Positions 1 to 8,680 of a stretch of DNA of 64,000 nt are shown here, piece by piece (position 1 is the stretch's first letter; each line of letters begins with the position of its first letter). A model generated the notes under the pieces. It was not told where the DNA came from, ran no database searches, and saw nothing but the letters and a program-made list of their open reading frames with translations. The translations under genes and the position numbers were made by a program. The DNA is from Burkholderia sp. SRS-46 (GTDB taxonomy: Bacteria; Pseudomonadota; Gammaproteobacteria; Burkholderiales; Burkholderiaceae), in contig NZ_PTXL01000006.1 in the NCBI RefSeq assembly GCF_004343775.1, positions 62,001 to 126,000 on the forward strand, read 5' to 3'.

Positions 1-549
1 TATAAGAAGACGTCCCGGCTGGCCATTGCGGCCGCCACCGCGCTCGCTCTCGCATTCGGCGCCGCCCATGCGGCCCCGCCGGCCGACGCGCCGCCGCCCG
101 GCGGCCCGGGCATGCATCAAATGCATGAACACGGCGGCGGCCCGTTCGGCGCGATCCTGCGCCTGCACGACCAGCTGAAGCTCACGGCCGCCCAGGAGCA
201 GCAGTGGCAGACCGCGGTCAACACGATGAAGCAGAACCGCGACGCGATGCACAAGAGCCACGCGCAGATGCGCGAACAGTTCAAGGCGCAGCAGAACCAG
301 CCGATCCTCGACCTGAACGCGATGCACGCGGCCCGCCAGCAAGCCGAGCAGCAGAACGCGCAACTGCGCGAGCAGACGTCGGCCGCCTGGCTCGCGTTCT
401 ACAACGGCCTGAACGACCAGCAGAAAACGATGGTCAGCACCGCGATCAAGCAGCAGTACGCGCGGATGGAGCAGCGCCACGAGAAGATGAAGGAGCGCCG
501 GGAACAGCACCGCCAGGCCGGCAAGGCCGCATCGGCGCCGGCGCAGTAA
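1..549 (+). CDS. Spy/CpxP-like periplasmic protein (5' end cut by window edge)
   Basis: The reading frame is open from base 1, so the start codon lies just left of the window. The first visible residues (YKKTSRLAIAAATALALAF) are a typical Sec signal peptide, ending near AHA before a Pro/Ala-rich stretch. The mature part is small, highly charged and alpha-helical, rich in Gln, Arg, Met and His. It carries LTAAQEQQWQ, matching the LTxxQ motif of the Spy/CpxP family of periplasmic chaperones and stress sensors. That family binds unfolded envelope proteins or metals. The Met/His-rich segment HQMHEHGGG could bind metal, which is inference. It is followed by a convergent pirin gene. The family call is fairly secure; the exact role is unknown. 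Confidence 0.72.
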   Translation, partial: YKKTSRLAIAAATALALAFGAAHAAPPADAPPPGGPGMHQMHEHGGGPFGAILRLHDQLKLTAAQEQQWQTAVNTMKQNRDAMHKSHAQMREQFKAQQNQPILDLNAMHAARQQAEQQNAQLREQTSAAWLAFYNGLNDQQKTMVSTAIKQQYARMEQRHEKMKERREQHRQAGKAASAPAQ

Positions 550-628
550 GCCGGCCGGCCCGCCGCGCGCCCCGGCGCGGCGGCCATGCGGACGCGGGCG
601 CCCGGCCCGCGTCCGCGATCCCGCCCGT

Positions 629-1327
629 TCAGGCGAGCTCGAACAGCAGCACCTCGGCATCCCGGCCGTTCGCGAGCGCGACCGACTCCACCCCGTCGAT
701 CCGCACGCCGTCGCCGCCGTCCAGCGGCTCGCCGTTGATCTCCACCACGCCGCGCGCGACGTGCACGTAAACCCGGCGGCCCGCCGGCACGTCGAGCACC
801 GCCCGCTCGTCGCCGTCGATCAGCCCCGCATGGATCCGCGCGTCCGCGCGCATCGACACCGAACCGTCCTGCCCGTCCGGCGACGCGATCAGGCGCAGCC
901 GGCCGCGCTTCTCGTCCGCCGCGAAGTGCTTTTCCTCGTAGCCCGGCCGGCCGCCCGGCCCGGTCGGCAGCAGCCAGATCTGCAGCAGGTGCAGCGGCCG
1001 GTCGCGCGACGCATTGACTTCGCTGTGCATGATCCCCGTGCCGGCGCTCATCCGCTGCACGTCCCCGGGCCGGATGATCGACCCGTTGCCCATGCTGTCG
1101 CGGTGCGCGAGCGCGCCGTCGAGCACGTACGTGACGATCTCCATGTCGCGGTGCGGATGCATGCCGAAGCCGCGGGTCGGCGCGATCCGGTCGTCGTTCA
1201 GCACGCGCAGCGCGCCGAACTGGCGGTGCGCGTCGTCGCGATAGTCGGCGAACGAGAAGCTGTGACGGGATTCGAGCCAGCCGTGATTGGCATAGCCGCG
1301 CTCGGCGGCGCGGCGGATCTGGAACAT
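629..1327 (-). CDS. Pirin family protein
   Basis: Predicted 232-residue bicupin. The start ATG at 1327 (MFQIRRAAERGY) sits behind a GGAG-like ribosome site; an in-frame extension to 1411 looks untranslated. The N-terminal cupin has the pirin metal site: GMHPHRDMEI supplies two His, and GIMHSEVNAS supplies a third His and the Glu. Bacterial pirins are iron-binding proteins; some act as quercetin 2,3-dioxygenases and others regulate enzymes such as pyruvate dehydrogenase. The C-terminal half carries the usual pirin C domain (ARGVVEINGEPLDGGDGVRI). The gene stands alone between convergent and divergent neighbours. Family assignment is firm; substrate cannot be told from sequence. Confidence 0.9.
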   Translation of the reverse strand: MFQIRRAAERGYANHGWLESRHSFSFADYRDDAHRQFGALRVLNDDRIAPTRGFGMHPHRDMEIVTYVLDGALAHRDSMGNGSIIRPGDVQRMSAGTGIMHSEVNASRDRPLHLLQIWLLPTGPGGRPGYEEKHFAADEKRGRLRLIASPDGQDGSVSMRADARIHAGLIDGDERAVLDVPAGRRVYVHVARGVVEINGEPLDGGDGVRIDGVESVALANGRDAEVLLFELA

Positions 1328-1709
1328 GGGGGCACTCCGTGCGATGTTTTCGGAATGCCGCCAATGTAGGAGTTTGCCGGAACTGCAACAATCCACCCGT
1401 GCGCACCGCATCGTTGCACGCCTGGCACCAATTCACGCACTGTTCGTTGCGACTTCAGCGAATGCCGCAACAGCGCGGGCGATCCGGGCGCGCGCCGTGG
1501 TCCGCCGCCAACGGAATCGCGCGCAAGCGCGCTCGAGCGCTGCCCGGGTAGCGCGTTCGGGTAAAATACCGCGCTTTTGGCGCCCGCCCATGCGGCGGAT
1601 GCCGCCGCCAGGCCGCCGAACGCGAATTTTGGCTATCTAGAATACGGCGCAGCGCCCGGCCCGTCAGGCTTGGCTCGCCGCCCCGGAATCTCAGTATCAA
1701 AGGATGGAA
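1328..1709. other. Intergenic region between pirin and amino-acid importer
   Basis: This 382-base divergent spacer has no convincing gene. It should hold the promoters of both flanking genes. On the + strand TAAAAT (1562-1567) and TAGAAT (1638-1643, in tctagaatac) are sigma-70 -10 candidates for the transporter operon. Neither has a good -35. The ribosome site AAAGGA (1699-1704) favours translation of the binding protein from 1710 rather than 1704. Confidence 0.4.
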
Positions 1710-2486
1710 ATGAAGAAGGCCGCCCTGTGCGCCGCCCTCGCCCTCGTGGCGGGCAGCGCCTTCGCGAAGGAGTGGAAGACCGTGCGGATCGGCGTCGACG
1801 CCAGCTACCCGCCGTTCGAGTCGACCGCGCCGAGCGGCGAGATCGTCGGTTTCGACGTGGATCTCACCAAGGAAATCTGCAAGCGGATCAACGTCAAATG
1901 CGTGTGGGTCGCGCAGGATCTCGACGGGATCATCCCGGCGCTGAAGGCGAAGAAGTACGACATCATCGTGTCGTCGCTGACGGTGACGGACAAGCGCCGC
2001 GAGCAGATCGACTTCTCCGCCAAGGTGTACGACGCGCCCGCGCGCATGATCGCGAAGACCGGCTCGCCGCTGCTGCCGACCGTCGCGTCGCTGAAGGGCA
2101 AGCGCGTCGGCGTCGAGCAGGGTTCGACGCAGGAGACCTACGCGAAGGCGTACTGGGAACCCCAGGGCGTGACGGTCATTCCGTACCAGAACCAGGACCA
2201 GGTCTACGCCGATCTCGGCTCGGGCCGCCTCGACGCGACGCTGCAGGACGAGCTGCAGGCCGACTACGGCTTCCTGCGCACGCCGCGCGGCAAGGGCTTC
2301 GCGTTCGCCGGGCCGGAAGTGAAGGATCCGAAGACGATCGGCGACGGCACCGCGATCGGCCTGCGCAAGGAGGACACCGACCTGAAGCTCAAGATCAACC
2401 AGGCGCTGGCCGACATGCACAAGGACGGCACGTACGACCGCCTGTCGCACAAGTATTTCGCATTCAGCGTTTACTCCGCCCGCTGA
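1710..2486 (+). CDS. Basic amino-acid ABC transporter substrate-binding protein
   Basis: A 258-residue periplasmic binding protein of the HisJ/ArgT (SBP_bac_3) type. Residues 1-19 form a signal peptide with cleavage after AFA. The family opening motif (RIGVDASYPPFES) and GFDVDLTKEICKRI follow, both typical of lysine/arginine/ornithine/histidine binders. An ATG at 1704 would add two residues, but AAAGGA is spaced correctly for 1710. It is the first gene of a four-gene importer with two permeases and an ATPase. A 208-base gap before the first permease suggests the binding protein may be made in excess over the membrane parts, as is usual for such systems. Substrate class is confident; exact preference is not. 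Confidence 0.92.
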   Translation: MKKAALCAALALVAGSAFAKEWKTVRIGVDASYPPFESTAPSGEIVGFDVDLTKEICKRINVKCVWVAQDLDGIIPALKAKKYDIIVSSLTVTDKRREQIDFSAKVYDAPARMIAKTGSPLLPTVASLKGKRVGVEQGSTQETYAKAYWEPQGVTVIPYQNQDQVYADLGSGRLDATLQDELQADYGFLRTPRGKGFAFAGPEVKDPKTIGDGTAIGLRKEDTDLKLKINQALADMHKDGTYDRLSHKYFAFSVYSAR

Positions 2487-2694
2487 GCGCCGGAGCCGGA
2501 TGCGGGGCGTGCCCCGCGGCCGGGCAGTACAGGCATCAAACCACGCGCCGCCCGCACCCTCGCCGGCCGCTACCCGCGGCCGGCGGGCCCGGCGCCCCCG
2601 CCGGGGCGGACGGTCATGATACGCACGGGGCGTTCCGCGCAGCATGCGGGGCGCGTCTTTCGCGGCGCACCGGGTGCGCCGTCAAGGACCACAT

Positions 2695-3384
2695 ATGTTT
2701 CTTCAAGGTTACGGCCCGCTGATCCTCGCAGGCACCTGGCAAACCGTCAAACTGGCGGTGCTCTCGCTCGCGCTGTCGTTCCTGCTGGGCCTCCTCGGCG
2801 CAGGCGCGAAACTGTCCCGCAACCGCATCACGAACGGCATCGGCACCGTCTACACGACGCTGATCCGCGGCGTGCCCGACCTCGTGCTGATGCTGCTGCT
2901 GTTCTACAGCCTCCAGATCTGGCTGAACCAGCTGACCGACCTCGCGGGCTGGGACCAGATCGACATCGACCCGTTCCTCGCCGGCGTGCTCGTGCTCGGC
3001 TTCATCTACGGCGCGTACTTCACCGAGACTTTCCGCGGCGCCTTCCTGTCGGTGCCGCGCGGCCAGCTCGAGGCCGGCAGCGCGTACGGGATGACCAACT
3101 GGCAGGTGTTCACGCGGGTCATGTTCCCGCAGATGATGCGCTTCGCGCTGCCGGGCATCGGCAACAACTGGCAGGTGCTCGTGAAATCCACCGCGCTCGT
3201 GTCGATCATCGGCCTCGCCGATGTCGTGAAGGCGTCGCAGGACGCCGGCAAGGGCACGCTGCGGTTCTTCTTCTTCACGCTGATCGCGGGAGCGATCTAC
3301 CTGGCCATCACGACGATTTCGAACTTCGTGCTGATGTGGCTTGAAAAGCGCTATTCGACCGGCGTCCGCAAGGCAGACCTATGA
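2695..3384 (+). CDS. hisQ: Amino-acid ABC transporter permease (HisQ-type)
   Basis: A 229-residue inner-membrane permease. The ATG at 2695 begins MFLQGYGPLILAGTWQTVKL, the usual HisQ N-terminus; an upstream in-frame ATG at 2644 gives an unlikely basic extension. About five membrane segments are visible. The cytoplasmic EAA loop, EAGSAYGMTNWQVFTRVMFP, docks the ATPase. It pairs with the next permease to form the channel for arginine, lysine, ornithine or histidine. Its stop overlaps the start of hisM by four bases (ATGA), so the two are translationally coupled. The gene symbol is by family similarity. Confidence 0.92.
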   Translation: MFLQGYGPLILAGTWQTVKLAVLSLALSFLLGLLGAGAKLSRNRITNGIGTVYTTLIRGVPDLVLMLLLFYSLQIWLNQLTDLAGWDQIDIDPFLAGVLVLGFIYGAYFTETFRGAFLSVPRGQLEAGSAYGMTNWQVFTRVMFPQMMRFALPGIGNNWQVLVKSTALVSIIGLADVVKASQDAGKGTLRFFFFTLIAGAIYLAITTISNFVLMWLEKRYSTGVRKADL

Positions 3385-4094
3385 TCGACCTCATTCAAGA
3401 ATACTGGCGCAACTATCTCTACACCGACGGCTATCGCGTCACCGGCGTCGCGATCACGCTGTGGCTGCTCGTCGTGTCGATCGGCCTCGGCTTCTGCCTG
3501 TCGGTGCCGCTCGCGGTCGCGCGCGTGTCGAAGAAGAAGTGGCTGTCGAGCGCGGTGTGGCTCTACACGTACGTGTTCCGCGGCACGCCGCTCTACGTGC
3601 AGCTGCTGCTGTGCTACACCGGCCTCTACAGCCTGCAGGCCGTGCGCGGCACGCCGATGCTCGACGCGTTCTTCCGCGAAGGGATGAACTGCACGCTGCT
3701 CGCGTTCACGCTGAACACCTGCGCGTACACGACCGAGATCTTCGCGGGCGCGATCAAGGCGACCTCCTACGGCGAGATCGAGGCCGCGCGCGCCTACGGC
3801 ATGTCGACCTTCACGATGTACCGCCGCGTGATCCTGCCGTCGGCGCTGCGCCGCGCGCTGCCGCTGTACAGCAACGAGGTGATCCTGATGCTGCACGCGA
3901 CGACGGTGGCGTTCACCGCGACCGTGCCGGACATCCTGAAGATCGCGCGCGACGTCAACTCGGCGACCTACATGTCGTTCCATGCATTCGGCATCGCCGC
4001 ACTGCTCTACCTCGCGATCTCGTTCACGCTCGTGTGGCTGTTCCGCCAGGCCGAGCGCCGCTGGCTCGCGTATCTGCGCCCGCAAGGCAAGTAA
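3381..4094 (+). CDS. hisM: Amino-acid ABC transporter permease (HisM-type)
   Basis: A 237-residue permease, partner of HisQ in the heterodimeric membrane channel. The EAA loop is EAARAYGMSTFTMYRRVILP. The N-terminal region has FRGTPLYVQLLL, a signature of polar amino-acid permeases (the HEQRO/His family). It overlaps hisQ by ATGA and is followed 18 bases later by the ATPase gene, so the three membrane-complex genes form one translational unit. It is complete and typical in length. Confidence 0.93.
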   Translation: MIDLIQEYWRNYLYTDGYRVTGVAITLWLLVVSIGLGFCLSVPLAVARVSKKKWLSSAVWLYTYVFRGTPLYVQLLLCYTGLYSLQAVRGTPMLDAFFREGMNCTLLAFTLNTCAYTTEIFAGAIKATSYGEIEAARAYGMSTFTMYRRVILPSALRRALPLYSNEVILMLHATTVAFTATVPDILKIARDVNSATYMSFHAFGIAALLYLAISFTLVWLFRQAERRWLAYLRPQGK

Positions 4095-4112
4095 GTTTCC
4101 GCAGGACTATTG

Positions 4113-4892
4113 ATGAATTCCCAGACTCAGAAGCTTTTCGTCGACGATCTCCACAAGCGGTACGGCAGCAACGAAGTGCTCAAGGGTGTGTCCCTGAAGG
4201 CGAACGCGGGCGACGTGATCAGCGTGATCGGTTCGTCCGGCTCCGGCAAGAGCACGATGCTCCGCTGCATCAACTTCCTCGAGCAGCCGAACGCGGGCCG
4301 CATCGTCGTCGACGGCGAGGAAGTGTGCACCGTGCCCGACAAGAGCGGCGCGCAGCGCGCCGCCGAGCCGAAGCAGCTGCAGCGCGTGCGCACCAAGCTC
4401 GCGATGGTGTTCCAGCACTTCAACCTGTGGTCGCACATGAACGTGCTCGAGAACGTGATGGAAGCGCCCGTCAACGTGCTGAAGCTCGGCAAGCGCGAAG
4501 CCGAGGAGCGCGCGCGCGAATATCTCGAGAAGGTCGGCCTCGCGCCGCGCGTCGAGAAGCAGTATCCGTCGCACCTGTCGGGCGGCCAGCAGCAGCGCGT
4601 CGCGATCGCGCGGGCGCTGGCGATGCACCCGGACGTGATGCTGTTCGACGAGCCGACCTCCGCGCTCGATCCGGAGCTCGTCGGCGAAGTGCTGAAGGTG
4701 ATGCAGAAGCTCGCCGAGGAAGGCCGCACGATGATCGTCGTCACGCACGAGATGGGCTTCGCGCGCAACGTGTCGAACCACGTGATGTTCCTGCACCAGG
4801 GGCGCGTCGAGGAAGAAGGCGTGCCGTCCGAAGTGTTCGCGAACCCGAAGAGCGAGCGCCTGCGCCAGTTCCTGTCGGGCAGCCTCAAGTAA
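4113..4892 (+). CDS. hisP: Amino-acid ABC transporter ATP-binding protein (HisP-type)
   Basis: A 259-residue ATPase energising the importer. Walker [10 protein letters not shown] is at residues 40-48. The Q-loop is in [12 protein letters not shown], the signature is LSGGQQQR, Walker B is VMLFDEP and the switch His lies in VTHEMGF. The ATG at 4113 follows AGGAC at good spacing; an in-frame TTG one codon earlier is less likely. The long loop after Walker A ([20 protein letters not shown]) is typical of HisP and not of GlnQ, which supports histidine or basic amino acids as substrates. A strong intrinsic terminator follows at once. Confidence 0.95.
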   Translation: MNSQTQKLFVDDLHKRYGSNEVLKGVSLKANAGDVISVIGSSGSGKSTMLRCINFLEQPNAGRIVVDGEEVCTVPDKSGAQRAAEPKQLQRVRTKLAMVFQHFNLWSHMNVLENVMEAPVNVLKLGKREAEERAREYLEKVGLAPRVEKQYPSHLSGGQQQRVAIARALAMHPDVMLFDEPTSALDPELVGEVLKVMQKLAEEGRTMIVVTHEMGFARNVSNHVMFLHQGRVEEEGVPSEVFANPKSERLRQFLSGSLK

Positions 4893-4920
4893 GCCGCAGC
4901 GGCTCGCACTATCGCGCCGC

Positions 4921-4960
4921 CGGGCGCCTCGCGGTTCGCCGCGTGGCGCCCGTTTCCGTT
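4921..4960 (+). terminator. Intrinsic terminator of the amino-acid importer operon
   Basis: CGGGCGCC and GGCGCCCG enclose a second perfect stem, CGCGG and CCGCG, capped by a TTCG tetraloop. Together this is a 13-pair stem with one T-T mismatch, followed by TTTCCGTTT. The UUCG loop makes it very stable. Confidence 0.8.
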
Positions 4961-4977
4961 TACGGCCGCGGTGGCGC

Positions 4978-5490
4978 TTATGCGCCGGCAGCGGGCGCCG
5001 CGTCGGCGGGCGCGGCATCGGCGAACGCCCGCAGCGCGTCGCCCGCGAGCCGGTAGCGCACCCACTCGCTTTGCGGCTCGGCGCCGACGCTCTCGTAGAA
5101 ACGGATCGCCGGCTCGTTCCAGTCGAGCACGCTCCACTCGAAGCGCCCGCAGCCCGTGTCGACCGCGATCCGCGCGAGCGCCCTCAGGAGCCGCAGGCCC
5201 GCCCCCGCGCCGCGAAAGCGCGGCGACACGTACAGATCCTCGAGATACAGCCCCTGCCGGCCGAGCCACGTCGAATACGACAGGAAATACACGGCGAAGC
5301 CCGCCGGCTCGCCGTCGACCTCGCAGATCAGCGCGCGCGCCGGCGACCCATCGCCGAACAGGCTGCGCTCGATCGAGTCGACGGTCGCGACCACCTGATC
5401 CTCGGCTTTCTCGTAGATCGCCAGCTCGGTGATGAAACGCAGGATTTGCGGCGCGTCGGCGACGGTGGCGGAACGGATGTCGATATGCAC
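4978..5490 (-). CDS. GNAT family N-acetyltransferase
   Basis: A 170-residue acetyltransferase read from a GTG at 5490 (VHIDIRSATVADAPQILRF), preceded by GGGAGGG at normal spacing. The acetyl-CoA pyrophosphate-binding motif is visible: LEDLYVSPRFRGAGAGLRLL, the R/QxxGxG/A loop. Next come FEWSVLDWNEPAIRFYESVGA and a final YRL strand. These match the spermidine/diamine or thialysine acetyltransferase branch of GNAT, whose substrates are small amines; the exact substrate is inference. The Ala/Pro-rich tail looks unstructured. It is convergent with hisP and divergent from the LysR gene. Confidence 0.85.
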   Translation of the reverse strand: MHIDIRSATVADAPQILRFITELAIYEKAEDQVVATVDSIERSLFGDGSPARALICEVDGEPAGFAVYFLSYSTWLGRQGLYLEDLYVSPRFRGAGAGLRLLRALARIAVDTGCGRFEWSVLDWNEPAIRFYESVGAEPQSEWVRYRLAGDALRAFADAAPADAAPAAGA

Positions 5491-5619
5491 GGTAAAGGCC
5501 CTCCCCGGCCGGACGATGCAGACTGCGGCGCCGCGCGAGCGCGCTGGCGCCGATGAAGACGTCATGCTACGTTCGTCGTGCCGCTGCAGGAAGTGCAGTT
5601 TCTTCATCTCCAACTGAAT

Positions 5620-6546
5620 ATGATGCATCCCGACCTGCGTCGTCTCGACCTGAACCTGCTGCTCGTCTTCGACGCGCTGTATCGCCATCGCTCGGTCGCG
5701 GCGGCCGCGCACGAGCTGGCCATGAGCCCGTCCGCGCTGAGCCACGCGCTCGCGCGGCTGCGCGCGGCGATCGGCGACGCGCTGTTCGTGCGGCTCGGCA
5801 ACGAGATGCAGCCGACCGTGCGCGCCGACGACATCGCGGCCTGGGCCGGCGACGCGCTCGACGCGATGTCGAAAGGGCTCGCGCGCGCCCGCCGCTTCGA
5901 CCCCGCGCGCAGCGAGCGCACCTTCGTGTTCGCGGCGACCGACTACACCGCGTTCGCGGTGCTGCCCGCGCTGATCGCGCGGATCCAGCATGTCGCGCCG
6001 CAGCTGCGGCTGCGCGTCGTCCACTCCGACCGCAAGATCTCGACCGACGAGCTCGCGGCCGGCCGCATCGACTTCGCGCTCGGCTATCACGAGGACACCG
6101 CGGCCGACACGCCGGGCATCGAGGAATTCGACTGGTTCTCGGACGACTACGTCGTGATCGCGAGCACCAGCCATCCGCACATCGGCCGGCGCCTCACGCT
6201 CGAGCAGTACCTCGCGGCGCGGCACGTGGTCGTCACGCCGTGGAACGAGACGCGCGGCGTGGTCGACCATGTGCTCGACAGGCTCGGGCTCGCGCGGCAG
6301 GTCGCGGTGCAGCTGCCGACCGTGCTCGCCGCACCGTTCATCATCGCGGAATCCGGGCTGCTGATGACCGTGCCGAACCGCGCCGCGCAGGCGCTGCGCC
6401 ACGCCGCGCCGATCCGCCTCTTTCCGGCGCCGTTCGAGATCCCGCGCTACACGGTGAAGGTCTACTCGCACGCGAAGCATGCGCGCACCGACGCGCATCG
6501 CTGGCTTCGCGCGCAACTGCTCGAAGCACGGCCGGACGGCGCGTAG
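5620..6546 (+). CDS. LysR family transcriptional regulator
   Basis: A 308-residue LysR-type regulator. The N-terminal winged helix-turn-helix covers about residues 5-65, with LDLNLLLVFDALYRHRSVAA and the recognition helix region SPSALSHALARLR. The effector-binding domain follows (FVFAATDYTAFAVLPAL). Two adjacent ATGs, 5620 and 5623, are possible starts. The protein resembles the NodD/SyrM/LeuO-like subgroup (LNLLLVFDAL). The divergent GNAT gene and the downstream porin are both possible targets. The 5' region is short and I could not identify a clear T-N11-A operator. Confidence 0.9.
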   Translation: MMHPDLRRLDLNLLLVFDALYRHRSVAAAAHELAMSPSALSHALARLRAAIGDALFVRLGNEMQPTVRADDIAAWAGDALDAMSKGLARARRFDPARSERTFVFAATDYTAFAVLPALIARIQHVAPQLRLRVVHSDRKISTDELAAGRIDFALGYHEDTAADTPGIEEFDWFSDDYVVIASTSHPHIGRRLTLEQYLAARHVVVTPWNETRGVVDHVLDRLGLARQVAVQLPTVLAAPFIIAESGLLMTVPNRAAQALRHAAPIRLFPAPFEIPRYTVKVYSHAKHARTDAHRWLRAQLLEARPDGA

Positions 6547-7085
6547 GCGCCGCCGGGGCCCGCGTCCGCGCACCGATGCGTTTCGCGGCCCGATGCGTCA
6601 CGCCCCATCGTTACGAATTCCTGACCAATCCGGCGCCTACGCCTCCGCCCCAGTTGCGTCAATAGTGGCAATCCTTGACGCAACTTTCCGAAAACCGTGC
6701 CTCCCTTGGCGCTCAAGGCTCTGCCGTCGATCCCGCGGGCTCGCGCGCACCGTTGCCCATCGTGTTGCATGGCAATTTGGCGACACGTGTTAGTCAAACA
6801 ACGATTTCCATCGCCACAAAATTGTATTTTTGCTAAATTAGTAACCAAAGTAGCAAAACGAAGTTCGTGAAATGTAGTTTAGCTTCACGACAACAAGGAG
6901 ACCCCGCCAGGCCGATCCGGCTACGCGGGCCCGCTCAACGGCAATCCCGTCTGCATGCCCGCGTGCCCCGCCTGACCGGCTGCGCATGAGGTCTCCCTGG
7001 TTATCCCGCTTTTGTTCGGCCCCCCGCGGCGCCGGGCATCTCGTGCAGTTCTGGGTTGACTTTTTGACAGGGTATGGAGGAGATG
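6547..7085. other. Long regulatory region upstream of the porin gene
   Basis: This is 539 bases without a gene, notable for an AT-rich island (about 6770-6900) in a very GC-rich chromosome. It contains two inverted repeats listed separately. GGAGACC (6897-6903) and GGTCTCC (6990-6996) form a long-range pair. Porin genes of this family are usually osmotically or growth-phase regulated, and this looks like the control region; the transcript start cannot be fixed by eye. The ribosome site GGAGG is at 7077-7080. Confidence 0.5.
6828..6890. promoter_or_regulatory. Two inverted repeats in the porin promoter region
   Basis: TTTTGCTA (6828-6835) and TAGCAAAA (6851-6858) are perfect inverted copies with centres about 23 bases apart, close to two helical turns. 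TCGTGAA (6865-6871) and TTCACGA (6884-6890) form a second dyad immediately downstream. Both are AT-rich against the background and look like operator half-sites rather than a terminator, since no T-run follows. Confidence 0.4.
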
Positions 7086-8165
7086 ATGAAGAAAGCTTTG
7101 GTCGCCGCAGCGCTGATGGCTGCTGGAGTGGCAGCGCATGCGCAAAGCAGCGTCACGCTGTACGGCCGTCTGGATGCCGGCATCGAATACATTAACGGGA
7201 TGCAGAACGGCTCCCGCTGGCGCGCTGAAAGCGGCGACTGGGGCACGAGCCTGTGGGGCATCAAGGGTTCCGAGGACATCGGCGGCGGCAACAAGGTGGT
7301 CTTCAAGCTCGAAGGCAGCTTCGACACGATGAGCGGCGCGGGCCCGGGCGGCGGCAGCCTCTGGAATCGCTGGGCGACGATCGGTATCGCGAACGACAAG
7401 TACGGTACGCTGCTGTTCGGCCGCGAACTCGCGATCGCGAACGGCGTGTGGGACTTCGACCCGTTCGGCCAGTCGGCCTGGTCGACGGCGTCGCTGGTGC
7501 GCGGCCGTAACTGGAACAAGACCAGCAACAACATTTCGTATCAGTCGCCGCAGTTCTACGGCTTCGACTTCTACGGCCAGTACTCGCTCTCGAATTCGAC
7601 GAGCTTCAACGGCAACACGACGCCCGGCCAGCCGGGCCGCGCGGCGGGTCTGCAGATCACCTACACGACGTCGCTGTTCCAGTTGCGCGGTATCTACGAC
7701 GAAACGCGCGACAGCAACGGCAAATTCTCCGACGTGTACCTCAATTCGCGCGAATACTTCGCGGGCGCGAACGTGTTCCTCGGGCCGTTCAAGCTGCAGG
7801 CAGCCTATCAGGCATCGCGCGCCGACAGCGCGGGCACGCCGGCCGGCAATGTCGGCGTAACGGCCACCGATCAGGTCTGGGGTGGCGTGACGTGGCAAGC
7901 CACGCCGGCTGCCGCGCTGATCGCGGCCGTGTATCACGTGAACACGAACCACGGCGGCGGCAACGCGAACATCTACACGCTCGGCGGCACGTACAACCTG
8001 TCGAAGCGCACGCTGCTCGACTTCCAGGTCGCGACGGCTCGCAACAGCAAGACCGCGAACTTCGGCCTGAACGCGAATGACGCCGGCACCGACGTAAAGA
8101 CCGGCAACCCGAAACTGGGCGGCAGCCAGACCGGCTTCTACGCCGGCATCCAGCACCTGTTCTGA
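7086..8165 (+). CDS. Outer-membrane porin (Gram-negative general porin family)
   Basis: A 359-residue trimeric porin precursor. GGAGG at 7077-7081 favours the ATG at 7086 over those at 7074 and 7083. The signal peptide is residues 1-19 (ending AHA), and the mature protein begins QSSVTLYGRLDAGIEY, the standard opening of betaproteobacterial OmpC/Opc porins. The eyelet region contains FDTMSGAGPGGGSLWNRWAT, and the barrel ends ...GFYAGIQHLF with the C-terminal Phe needed for Bam-dependent insertion. Alternating beta-strand pattern is obvious throughout. It admits small hydrophilic solutes. The gene is monocistronic, with its own terminator. Confidence 0.95.
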   Translation: MKKALVAAALMAAGVAAHAQSSVTLYGRLDAGIEYINGMQNGSRWRAESGDWGTSLWGIKGSEDIGGGNKVVFKLEGSFDTMSGAGPGGGSLWNRWATIGIANDKYGTLLFGRELAIANGVWDFDPFGQSAWSTASLVRGRNWNKTSNNISYQSPQFYGFDFYGQYSLSNSTSFNGNTTPGQPGRAAGLQITYTTSLFQLRGIYDETRDSNGKFSDVYLNSREYFAGANVFLGPFKLQAAYQASRADSAGTPAGNVGVTATDQVWGGVTWQATPAAALIAAVYHVNTNHGGGNANIYTLGGTYNLSKRTLLDFQVATARNSKTANFGLNANDAGTDVKTGNPKLGGSQTGFYAGIQHLF

Positions 8166-8228
8166 TCCGGGCTCGACTCAAGGAACCGATTCAACGACGT
8201 TTTCCACGCTGCTGCGAGAGGCGCGTAT

Positions 8229-8266
8229 CGGTGCGGTACCCGGCAGGGTATCGCACCGTTTTTTTA
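8229..8266 (+). terminator. Intrinsic terminator of the porin gene
   Basis: CGGTGCGGTACCC (8229-8241) pairs with GGGTATCGCACCG (8246-8258), 13 pairs with one G-U, around a GGCA loop. Seven T residues follow. It is on the + strand; the convergent glnB gene ends 10 bases further on. Confidence 0.9.
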
Positions 8267-8276
8267 TGGTGCGGCG

Positions 8277-8627
<351 letters not shown>

Positions 8628-8680
8628 TCAATGCTCGTTTGGATGAAAACACGTGGGCCCGATTCTACGCCGCGCACGGC

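Noticed and set aside
6986..7195. 69-codon frame at the start of the porin gene
   Set aside because: Mostly a frame-shifted reading of the porin coding sequence.
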